Assembly (NCBI GenBank): GCA_020631735.1
Contig: CM036201.1
Location: 71,629,253-71,693,252 of the forward strand
Length of the DNA stretch: 64,000 nucleotides
Direction of reading: 5' to 3'
Source: Saccharum officinarum
Taxonomy: Eukaryota > Streptophyta > Magnoliopsida > Poales > Poaceae
A program made the position numbers and the translations under genes. The notes under the pieces were generated by a model. It saw only the letters and a program-made list of their open reading frames with translations, was not told the origin of the DNA and ran no database searches. This document shows positions 36,817 through 47,400 of this stretch, one piece after another (position 1 is the stretch's first letter; each line of letters begins with the position of its first letter).

Positions 36817-38437
36817 TGAAAGCATCTAGGCCCCGGTGTTGGTTTCGGCAATTGATGACAACGCATTATTACCATGACTAACGTATGTTTTGCAGAAACG
36901 TTGGTAAGTTAGATCATGGAGATGATAACTACTTTGGGCAATATGGTATTCATGTCCCTTGATGGAAATCATTTCGGTTTTCAAAGGATCAACGAGAAGA
37001 TTAAGGACGGTTAGTTCCGGATGTCAAGGTGTTGAGTTACATCTGGAATAGTCGTTAGGATCTTTGTTTCTTCCTTTGACCGTACTATAAAGGGGGGCAT
37101 GAGCGAGTAGCTTGACCTAGGTGAGTCTTCTGTTTAGGTGTGGTGCACACTTGTCAAACTTAGCACTAGGTAGCTCTAGAAAAGCTCAGAGATCAGTTGG
37201 AAGCAACTTGGTTCAAGTTGCGTCGCGTTTAGAAGTCGTTTGAGTAGTTTATCCATGACCGGACGCGTCCGGTCAGTACTAACACTTCAGTGCGGAGTTA
37301 ACTGATCGACCGGATGCGGTCTTTGAGAGGACCGGACGCGGTGGTCAGTCTGACACGTGTTCCAGAGGGTAAACAGTGTAATCGGACGCGACTATGAAGT
37401 GATCGGCGCGTCCGGTCACGTTCCAGTAAGGTCCCGAGCTGACCTGACGCGTCCGGTCAGCTATGATCGGACGCGGTCGTGCGTCAGATCAGTTTCTAGT
37501 AAGGTTCTTGCAAGATCAGACGCATCCGGTCATCCCTAATCGGCGCGTTCGGTCATCTCTGATCGGCGCGTCCGGTCATCTCAGATCGGTGCGTCCGGTC
37601 ACTCAGCGTAACTTTCGGTTTCCGACCGTTACACTTGACCGGCGCGTCCGGTCATGTCGACCGGCGCGTCCGGTCAGTGCGCGTTTTGCTGATTCGACAG
37701 ATAACGGTTGGATTTGTCTGAGGGGTGTATAAATACATCCCCACCACCTCTTTTTGAGGACTCTTGCTCATTTGTTCAGCTGAGAAACAACTTTGGAGTG
37801 CAAGGGAATGCAAGAGCCCTAGTGAGGATAGTGATTTGAGAATCAAAGTTTGAAAATCCTCTCTAGTGACAAGAGTGTAGCAAGTGTGCTTCCATCTTCT
37901 CATTAGGCTTGTTGTGGTCAAGTGAGAGTTCTAGCTTGTTACTCTTGGTGATCGCCATCACCTAGACGGTTTGGTGGTGATTGGGAGTTTGGTGATCATC
38001 CGATGAGATTGTGGGTGACCCAACTCAAGTTGTGAGCGGTTTTGGGTGATTCGCCGCGACGGAGTGTCGAAGAATCAATCCGTAGAGAGCACTTGATCCT
38101 TGCGCGGATCAAGGGGGAGCTACACCCTTGCGCGGGTGCTCCAATGAGGACTAGTGGGGAGTGGCAACTCTCCGATACCTCGGCAAAACATCGCCGTGTT
38201 CCTAACCCTTACTTTTAAGCATTTACTTTCGTGCACTACTTTCATTGCTTGTTTACTTTCCTAGAATTGCCATGCTAGTTAAGGATTGGAACTTAGGGTG
38301 CAAAACTTTTATCGGTAGAATCACAAGAAACACTAGTAGGCACTATGGGTGAAGTTTGGCTTGTAGGATTGAATTCTTGCAATTAATTTTTAGAAAAGCC
38401 CAATTCACCCCCCCTCTTGGGCATCTTGATCCTTTCA
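36817..38437. mobile_element. Solo LTR A', TSD GGCGC
   Basis: It begins TGAAAGCATCTAGGCC and ends TGATCCTTTCA, flanked by GGCGC at 36812-36816 and 38438-38442. TG...CA ends plus a 5-bp TSD define a solo LTR of 1,621 bp. It is inverse-oriented relative to LTR A. It carries a CCGGACGCGTCCGGTCA array at 37255-37680. Confidence 0.9.
37255..37680. repeat. GACCGGACGCGTCCGGTCA array in LTR A'
   Basis: More than ten degenerate copies of a unit with the self-complementary core CCGGACGCGTCCGG or GCGCGTCCGGTCA. Confidence 0.85.
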
Positions 38438-38756
38438 GGCGCGCGGACGGCCGGGCGGGGCCGCGCGGGCGGGCCGGCGGCGGCGCGCGGCCGGCCGGGC
38501 GGCGGCGCGCGGAAGGGCCGGAAGCGGGGCGCGCGGACGGCCGGGTGGGGGCGCATGGGGGCCGGAAGGGCCGGCCGGCGGCGCGCGGCCGACCGGACGG
38601 GGGAGCGCCGGGGGGCGGAAGGGCCGGCGGTGGCGCGCGGGCAGGCCGACGACCGGCGGCGGCGCGCGGGCGGGCGGCCGTGCAGGCAATGGAGAAGGAA
38701 GAAAGAAAGAAAGAGAAAGGAAGAGAGGAAGAAGAAAGAATGTTATATTTTTACTG

Positions 38757-38980
38757 GGATGCATGACGCCAAGATCTATGGCGTCAATGACGATGGCACC
38801 AAGCTCCCTGCCACGTCAGCGCCACGACGGTAGTGTCATGGCGCCAGTGACCATGACGCCATGCCGTTATATCCTGTCGCCGACGACTATGGCGCTAAGA
38901 TAAGAGTCTATTTTTTAAAATCTTTCTGCAAGGGATATATTTGAGAGAATCCTTGAAAAAAAGACTTAAAAAAAAGACGG
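38757..38980 (-). repeat. Right TIR of the MULE
   Basis: The inverse of 22087 to about 22320. The MURA gene is transcribed inward (minus) from this side, as expected for mudrA. Confidence 0.93.
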
Positions 38981-39289
38981 GCTGCCCTGCAACGGGCCGC
39001 AGTGGGCAGTGGCCTCCCACGCTGGTCAGGTACTCGTCCCGGCGCAGGCAGACCTGTGGAGAGTTGCAGTGACCGCAGAGACCTGGCGAGAGGCCGCCGC
39101 CAGGGCCGCCCCACAGGTCGGTCCAGGTCCACTCCTCGCGGCCGCCGCGGTCGTACAGGACGGACACGGCGTCGACGGTGTCGCCGTGGCGGACGAGCAC
39201 CTTCACGACGCGCCCCACGCCGCGGGCGTCCACGTCCCGGGCGCCGTTGCAGCGCCCCATCCTCACCACGACTGCCCCGCCGGGCCCCT
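38981..39289 (-). pseudogene. Jacalin-related lectin, N-terminal half of the domain (5' part split by MULE)
   Basis: After a splice-acceptor-like GACACAG near 39290, the minus strand reads GPGGAVVVRMGRCNGARDVD, then VLVRHGDTVDAVSVLYDRGG, WTWTDLWGGPGG and CLRRDEYLTSVGG. These are the first blades of a jacalin-type lectin domain (GPWGG..., VHHGD.VDAI.., GPWGG, ..EFVTEVSG). Just before the MULE junction, a 7-bp repeat CCACTGC appears twice in tandem; this shifts the frame relative to the other half at 21928-22086. Upstream a possible first exon ends at a GTACGTGCAG donor near 39456, but I do not recognise what it encodes. MULE insertion ends the gene here. Confidence 0.85.
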
Positions 39290-39585
39290 GTGTCCCATGT
39301 CGCGTCACATCATCAGCAAAAAGAAAACGTGGGAGCACCGTGTCAGAAAGACAAGCGTACGCATGCACGCCGCCCGATTGCGCTGTGCTGTGCAGCGCTT
39401 GCAGGCTGTGTGCTCGGGTTCCATCGCATCCTGCGTGCTGCACTGCACGTACCGTCCCATCCCCGATCGCCGCGAAAGGGAGGGAGGCCGGGCGGCGGGC
39501 GTGCAGCCTTTGCAACGAACCTTGGCCAATGGCGACGGGCTGGTCGTACGGCGGGCTCTGCTGGCTGTGACGGGACTGGGCCCTA

Positions 39586-39828
39586 GGGGCTGTTTAGTTG
39601 GTAAAATTTTTGACGAAACGCTACTGTAACAGTTTCGTTATTATTTGGTAAATATTGTCCAATCATAGTCTAATTAGGTTTAAAAGATTTGTCTCGTCCA
39701 TTTCGTCTAAACTGTGTAATTAATTTTATTTTTTATCTATATTTAATGCTTCATGCATGTGTTTAAAGATTCGATGTGATGGAGAATCTGAAAATTTTGG
39801 CAAAATTTTTGGCATATAAACGGTGCCT
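39586..39828. mobile_element. MITE 1 of a four-copy cluster
   Basis: It begins GGGGCTGTTTAGTTGGTAAA and ends ATAAACGGTGCC, with the family phrases TTGTCCAATCATAGTCTAAT and TCATGCATG. Confidence 0.75.
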
Positions 39829-39884
39829 AGGTTTGTGGCGGACTGGCGGGCTGTGCCATGCCACCAAGTGAACACCGGCGGTTT

Positions 39885-40130
39885 GGAGGCTGTTTAGTTG
39901 GTAAAATTTTGGACGAAACGTTACTGTAGCAGTTTCGTTGTTATTTGGCAAATATTGTCCAATCATAGTCTAATTAGGCTTAAAAGATTTGTCTCGTCCA
40001 TTTCGTCTAAACTATGTAATTAGTTTTATTTTTTTATCTATATTTAATACTTCATGCATACGTTCAAAGATTCGATGTGACGGAAAATCTAAAAATTTTG
40101 GTAAAATTTTTGGCATCTAAACTGTGCCTT
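39885..40130. mobile_element. MITE 2, near-copy of MITE 1 in the same orientation
   Basis: Aligns with 39586-39828 almost end to end with few changes (GGAGGCTGTTTAGTTGGTAA; CATCTAAACTGTGCCTT). The two lie 56 bp apart. Confidence 0.8.
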
Positions 40131-40208
40131 GGATTGGCTGGCTCGTCGTGGTACGCACTGGTACTCGGCACTACCATTCCGCGTTCTACGATTGCCTCAC
40201 TGGCTTAT

Positions 40209-40449
40209 GGCCTCGTTTAGTCGGTGTAAAGTTATAATTTTTTTAACGGTAGTACTTTCGTTTTATTTTAATAATTAGTATTTAATTATAGACTAACTAA
40301 GTTTAAAAGATTCGTCTTGTGATTTATAACTAAACTGTATAATTATTTGTTTTTTTATTTATATTTAATGTTTTATGCATGCGTGCAAAAGTTGATGTGA
40401 TGGAGATAGTGAAAAAATTCTAACTTTAGCCTGAGAAGTAAACAAGGCG
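40209..40449. mobile_element. MITE 3 of the cluster
   Basis: Ends GGCCTCGTTTAGTCGG and AGTAAACAAGGCG are inverted relatives. The interior is family-like (TTAAAAGATTCGTCTTG). Confidence 0.7.
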
Positions 40450-40546
40450 TATGTTTGAAAGTTTGGGACAGAAGGTAATGCCATCTGCCAGACAGCCTGT
40501 GCGTTGGATTTTGAACTACGACGACGACGACTAGCGTTTTCCACAC

Positions 40547-40812
40547 GGCCCTTGTTTAGGTCCTATAATTCTTCCTCAAATTTTATTATGTAAAAAGAAG
40601 ATTCCCTGTCACATTAAAATATCGGCAAATGCATAGAGTACTAAATGTTGATGAAATCAAAAACTAATTACACAGTTTTGTTGTACTTTGCGAGATTAAC
40701 ATTTTAAACCTATTTAGTCAAAATTTGGATAATTTTTATCAAATACAAACAAAATGCTACAGGAATTCTGATACAGTATTTTTCTCCCCAATTCACCGAA
40801 CTAAACGAGGCC
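40547..40812. mobile_element. MITE 4 of the cluster
   Basis: Ends GGCCCTTGTTTAGG and CTAAACGAGGCC are inverted. The interior phrase GCATAGAGTACTAAATG is shared with 20724-21298. Confidence 0.7.
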
Positions 40813-41485
40813 ACCATTTGAGCCGAGGTCCGTATGAAGTATGAACGGCAGCACGAGGACGACCACGTCGAGGCGAGTGCCGATAGCTTCGCTTCGCAGT
40901 GTCCGCCGCCGCTCCGGAGGCGCAGTACCAGCGTGCGTTGCCCCCCGGCGTCTCAGCCGGCTGCTGGCAATAGTCAGCCCATGCCAATCTCCTCCTGTGG
41001 CTTGTCGGTCGGCCCAGTCCGCTGCAAAGGCCCCAGGCCCCAGCCTCCTTTCCCAGTCGCAGACGACGAGCATCCTGGCCTCCTGGGAGGTCGGATCCAC
41101 AGAATCGCAAACCCACGTTAGGCACCTCGTTGCAGACTTCCAGTTCGCGAGGATATCGAAATGCAACAACAGGATCTCACGCTCGACTGTGATTCTTTCT
41201 AGTGGCCCATGAATAGCCAAAAATGGAGATCCAAAGATCTTAGAAAACCTGACAACCCCAGTCACATTACATTCCCAGCAAGAGCGCAACACGGTTCGCT
41301 TCGCACTCCAGTAAACAACTATTCTCTCCTTTTGCAATCTGTAACACGGGTGTAATGTAACAGCAACCAAAAGTCCAACCTTGGATTACATTTTACAAGC
41401 AAGCCAAAAAAAATAAAAAAAAAAGAAGCATCATATCTGGTTAAATTCCAATCCAATAATGTACCACTACCCCCCTGGACCGCCC
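40813..41485. other. Region 3' of the RABA5 gene, presumed UTR and flank
   Basis: Lies directly downstream of the RABA5 stop (minus strand). 40830-41150 is GC-rich with no recognised coding sequence. An A/T homopolymer at 41405-41430 may sit in the 3' UTR. Confidence 0.45.
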
Positions 41486-44400
41486 CTAGCAACACCCAAA
41501 CCGGCTCGTCTGCTTCTGGTCATCTTTCGAGTCGCCGTCGATGCTTACCCTGTTGAGGGACAGCTCGGCCTTGTAAGAATCCGAGTTCAGGATCTTCCGG
41601 CTCACGTTGCTGTAGATCTCCCTGATGACGATCTCGAAAGCCGTCTTCACGTTCGTGGCGTCCAGAGCTGACGTCTCCATGAAGAACAGGCCTTCGGCTT
41701 CGGCCAGCGCCTTGCCTTCCTCGACGGGCACTTCACGGATGTTATCAAGATCGCACTTGTTGCCTACCAACATCTTCGCTACGGTGGTGTCAGAATGTGC
41801 TGTATTAGTTTCCAAAGATGGGTTAGTTACTCCAGAAAAAAAAATAGAAAACAAAATGCGTTATCTATAGGATCTTCAGAAGACAGCACTGCAGTATATA
41901 TACAAATGAAAATATAAATTGTTGTGAATATGTGTCATTTGTTGGAGTTGTTTCCAAATTCACTGCAAGATATAGGGCGGGCTTCTGACGGAGCGAAGCG
42001 GAGACCCATAAAAGCCGAAGGCTGGACCAGAGCGTAGCGGAGTCTGAAGCCGGCCCATCAGGCCGCGCCCGTGCACACACGGGGGGTGCGGGGGGCGGAG
42101 CCCCCGCGGTACGGTACATATATACCCTTGTTAGGGTTTCTTGGAGACTTGATTCTCTTGTAAGCCGCCGCAGGCGTGTAACCCAAAACTCTTGAGATAG
42201 TGAGATTGTTGCTGGCTGGTGCCCGTGGTTTTTCCCTTTCGCATTGGAGGGGTTTTCCACGTTAAATCGTGTCTCCGCTGTGATTGATTTCGTTTTACTT
42301 CATATTCCATACGTCGTTGATAACAAGTGGTATCGGAGCTTCGGTTGCTGTAGGGTTCATGACGACGTCGATGAAGTTCGATCTTCCGCTGCTGAACTAC
42401 GACACGCGGTTCTCGCTATGACAAGTCAAGATGCGGGGAATTCTGGCGCAGACTCATGACTACGATGAGGCGCTGGATAAATTCGGCAAGAGTAAAGTCA
42501 ATTGGACTCCTGAGGAGATCCGCAAGGATCAGAAGGCTCTCGCCCTAATTCAGTTACATCTTCATAATGATATTTTGCAGGAGTGTTTGAAAGAGAAAAC
42601 TGCTGCAGAACTATGGCTGAAACTGGAATCGATCTGTATGTGCAAGGATCTAACCAGTAAGATGCAGATGAAGATGAAGCTGTTCACTCTGAAGATGAAG
42701 GAGGAGGATTCGGTGATGACCCACATCGCTGAATTCAAGAAGATCGTGGCCGACCTAGTGTCGATGGAGGTGAAGTATGATGATGAGGACTTAGGTCTTC
42801 TACTGTTATGTTCTTTGCCAAATTCGTATGCAAATTTTCGTGACACCATACTTTTGAGCCGTGATGAACTAACCCTAAAGGAAGTTTATGAGGCTCTCTA
42901 GTCTAAGGAGAAGATGAAAGTTATGGTGCAGCATGACGAAACGTCGTCCTCAAAGGGCTAAGTTTTGCATGTGAGAGGCAGAACTAATAACAGATCCTCA
43001 TATGATAGCAATGATGGTAGAAAGAACTACGAGAGGAGAGGCCGTTCAAAGTCCAAGCCGCATGATAATAAAAAGTTCTGTGTTTATTGCAAACTGACAA
43101 ATCATAATGTTGAGGATTGCAGAAAAGTACAGAATAAGGAGAAGAGAAAAAATAAGTCGGCTGGTAAGGTCTCTGTTGCTGCTGCTGCGTCTGATGATGA
43201 TTCTGGAGATTGTCTGGTAGTGCTTGCTGGTTGTGTTGCTGGTCATGATGAATGGATTCTAGATTCCGCATGTTCGTTTCATATTTGCACTAACAGAAAT
43301 TGGTTTAGTTCATATAAGTCTGTGCAGAAAGGGGATGTTGTGCGGATAGGAGATGATAACCCATGTGACATCGTGGGGATTGGATCAGTTCAGATCAAGA
43401 CTGATGATGGCATGACACGCACGCTAAAAAACGTCAGGTATATACCAGGGATGTCTAGGAATCTTATCTCATTGAGCACGCTTGATGCAGAATGTTACAA
43501 ATATTCCGGTTCAGATGGTATTCTGAAGGTATCAAAAGGTTCTCTTGTCTGTTTGAAAGGTGATCTTAATTCTGCAAAGTTATATGTCCTTAGAGGGTGT
43601 ACTTTACATGGTTCTGATTCCGCTGCTGCTGCTGTTACTAATGATGAACCTAGTAAAACTAACCTTTAGCACATGCGTTTGGGACATATGAGTCACCATG
43701 GTATGGCAGATTTGATGAAGAGAAACCTACTGAAAGACTGCACTTCTAGTAAGATCAAGTTTTGTGAGCATTGCATTTTCGGCAAGCATAAGAGGGTACA
43801 GTTCAACACTTCTATTCACACCACCAAAGGTACTCTTGATTATGTTCATGCTGATTTATGGGGTCCTTCTGAGAAACCCTCACTAGGTGGTGCTCGTTAC
43901 ATGCTTACAATTATTGATGATTATTCTAGAAGGGTTTGACCTTATTTTCTAAAACAGAAAGATGATACTTTTGCTGCGTTTAAGAACTGAAAAGTAATGA
44001 TAGAAAGACAAACTGAAAGAAAGGTAAAATTGCTTCGTACTGATAATGGTGGAGAATTTTGTTCGTATGCCTTTAATGATTATTGCAGACAGGAAGGCAT
44101 TGTTAGACATCACATCATACCCCATACTCCACAACAGAATGGTGTGGCAGAACGGATGAACAAAACCATTATCTCCAAGGCCCGTTGCATGCTGTCTCAT
44201 GCAAGGATGAGCAAGCTTTTTTGGGCTGAAGCTGCTAATACTGCCTGTTACTTGATAAACAGGTCACCTTCTATTCCACTAAATAAGAAAACTCCTATTG
44301 AGGTATGGTCTGGTACACCTGCTGATTATTCACAGTTAAAAATTTTTAGATGCACTGCTTATGCTCATGTTGACAATGAAAAATTAGAGCCTAGAGCTGT

Positions 44401-47400
44401 TAAGTGTCTTTTTCTTGGTTATGGTTCGGGAATCAAAGGCTATAAATTGTGAAATCCTGAAACAGGGAAGACTTTTATGAGCAGGAGTGTTGTATTCAAT
44501 GAATCTGTGATGTTTACTGACAGTTTGCCCTCAGATCATGTTCCAGAAAAAGAGCTGCAGAGTATGCGCATACAGGTGGAGCATGTTGATGATGATATAG
44601 GTGTGCAGGTGGAGCCTGCTGATGAGCAGGATGACCATAATAATGATGTTGCTGATGATGATGCTCATGATGATGTTCAGCAAACTCCTATTTTGCAGCT
44701 ACAGGAGAAATTACCTATTGCTCAACGCAAGTCAACAAAGACAGTTATACCTCCTAAACGTCTTATCGAAGAATGTAATTTGTCTTACTATGCTTTGAGT
44801 TGTACTGAACAGGTGGAGAATGTTCATGAGCCAGCAACCTATAAAGAAGCTGTTCGTTGTGCTGATAGTGAGAATTGAATTTCTGCTATGCATGAGGAGA
44901 TGCAGTCTCTTGAGAAGAACAGTACATGAGAGGTTGTTCCTTTGCCTAAGAACAAGAAGACCATAAATTACAAGTGGATCTTCAACAGAAAGGAGGGTTT
45001 ATCTCCAAGCGAGCCTCCAAAGTATAAGGCAAGGTTAGTTGCAAAAGGCTATAGTCAAATTCCGGGTGTTGACTATAATGATGTGTTCTCTCCAGTGCTA
45101 AAACACAGTTCAATTCGTACATTCTTGAGTATTGTTGCTTCACATGATCTTGAGCTTGAGCAGTTAGATGTGAAGACTGCGTTTTTGCATGGAGAGCTAG
45201 AGGACATATACATGGACCAACCGGAAGGGTTCATAGTGCCTGCCAAGGAAAAATATGTGTGCAAGTTGAAGCGCTCCTTGTATGGTTTGAAACAGTCCCC
45301 TCAGTTAGTGGAACAAGAGGTTTGATTCATTTATGTTGTCACACAGTTTCAAAAGATCTAGATATGATAGCTGTGTTTACATCGAGCATGTTAATGGATC
45401 ACTTATATATTTGCTGTTATATGTTGATGATATGCTGATTGCTGCCAAGAGCAAGATTGAAATCACTAAGTTAAAGAAGTTGTTAAGTAGTGAGTTTGAT
45501 ATGAAATATCTTGGTAGTGCTAAGAAAATTCTTGGTATGAAAATTAGTAGAGACAGAAAATCTGGTTTGCTATTTCTTAGTCAACAAAATTATATCAAGA
45601 AAGTTCTTCAGCGTTTCAACATGCAAAATGCTAAGGCTGTTAGTACCCCTATTGCACCTCACTTTAAGTTGTCAGCTGCTCAGTGTCCTAGTACAGATGC
45701 AGAGATTGAGTACATGTCAAGGGTTCCTTATTTTAGTGCTGTTGGGTCTTTGATGTATGCCATAGTTTGCTCTCGTCCAGATTTGTCATATGCTATGAGT
45801 CTTATTAGTAGATATATGTCTAATCCTGGCAAAGAACATTGGAGGACAGTTCAGTGGATTTTCAGGTACCTCAGAGGCACAACAGATTCCTGTTTGAAGT
45901 TTGGAAGAACTGATAAGGGTCTCATTGGTTATGTGGATTCTGATTATGCTGCTGATCTAGACAGGCGAAGATCAATTACTGGTTATGTGTTTACTGTTGG
46001 CAGTTGTGCTGTGAGTTGAAGGGCTACGTTACAGTCTGTTGTTGCTTTGTCTACTACTGAAGCAGAATATATGGCTATTTGTGAAGTGTGCAAAGAATTG
46101 ATATGGTTGAAAGGTTTGTACGTTGAACTCAGTGGAATTGAATCTTGCATAAGTTTGCACTGTGACAGTCAAAGTGCAATTTACCTCACTAAAGATCAGA
46201 TGTTCCATGAGAGAACTAAGCATATAGATATCAAGTATCATTTTGTGCGAGATGTGATTGAAGAAGGTAAGCTGAAGGTATGCAAGATTAGTACTCATGA
46301 TAATCCTGCTGATATGATGACAAAGCCTGTTCCTGTTGCTAAGTTTGAGTTATGCTCAAGCTTAGTTGGTTTAATTGAATAGTCCAAGAGACTATTGTTG
46401 GCACCAGTGGTTTTCTATCTTTGTTGTTTCAGGATGATGGGTTGATTTATGATACAAGATGATTTTGTCTCAAGATGGAGTTTGTTGGAGTTGTTCCAAA
46501 TTCACTGCAAGATATAGGTCGGGCTTCTGACGGAGCGAAGCGGAGGCCCGGCCCATCAGGCCGCGCCCGTGCACACACGGGGGGTGCGGGGGGCGGAGCC
46601 CCCGCGGTACGGTACATATATACCCTTGTTAGGGTTTCTTGAAGACTTGATTCTCTTGTAAGCCGCCGCAGGCGTGTAACCCAAAACTCTTGAGACAGTG
46701 AGATTGTTGCTGGCTGGTGCCCGTGGTTTTTCCCTTTCGCATTGGAGGGGTTTTCCACGTTAAATCGTGTGTCTCCGCTGTGATTGATTTCGTTTTACTT
46801 CATATTCCATACGTCGTTGATAACATCATTGTCATCCGTGCATGCAAGCTGTGAACAGGCACCAACCAGAAGAACAGAACCATACATACTTGTATATAAT
46901 GGCATGGGGCTGATGATGATGATCATATAAGGGTTAATTGCTTCGGAACAGTTGGATTTATTACAATCTCAATCAAGCACCATTGAACCTTTTCTGTAAG
47001 TGCGATGTAATTAAAAGATCAAAGGATGACACTAGTACCAGGAATGGTACAAGAAACGAAAAACTAAGAGCATCACCATTCATGCATGATCCTTAGGCAA
47101 GAATAGTGTGGTACTGAGCACATTGCGCAGTCCTAGCCAATAGCCCCCAGCCGTGCATTCTGATTCTTTGACATGCAAAGTAGCTAGAAAGAGCACTACT
47201 TGCCTTAAAGAATGCATCAATGTGTTCTTAAACAGTGCCAACAACAGCTACGGTTCAATTCTTTGTTTCTGCATCCCTTCGGCAAACAGCGTGGTGAGCA
47301 CCCTTCCACCACCTCACTGCCCCTGCCCAGAGCCACCTCCCAGGCTCCCACAGTGGCTGCCAGTGGCGAAATCACCACCATACCACATCGGGGCCGTTCG

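Larger units (their letters stand above)
22087..38980 (-). mobile_element. Mutator-like element (MULE), 16.9 kb, 9-bp TSD
   Basis: Ends are CTGTCTTTTTTTT at the left and AAAAAAAAGACGG at the right. TIRs of about 220-230 bp (22087 to about 22320, and about 38757-38980) match at high identity, including the GCGCTGACGTGGCAGGGAGC block. The 9-bp duplication GCTGCCCTG at 22078-22086 and 38981-38989 is typical of Mutator transposons. The element carries a MURA transposase (minus), a plant-mobile-domain gene (minus) and a small zinc-binding/coiled-coil gene (plus), and it has been invaded by three LTR-type elements. It interrupts a jacalin-lectin exon. Confidence 0.95.

Noticed and set aside
38417..38833. 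Gly/Arg/Ala-rich frame near the right MULE end
   Set aside because: Highly GC-rich low-complexity DNA with several overlapping frames; runs into the TIR.
44601..44798. Met-rich frame within the Copia element
   Set aside because: Shadow frame of the Asp-rich linker in the pol polyprotein.
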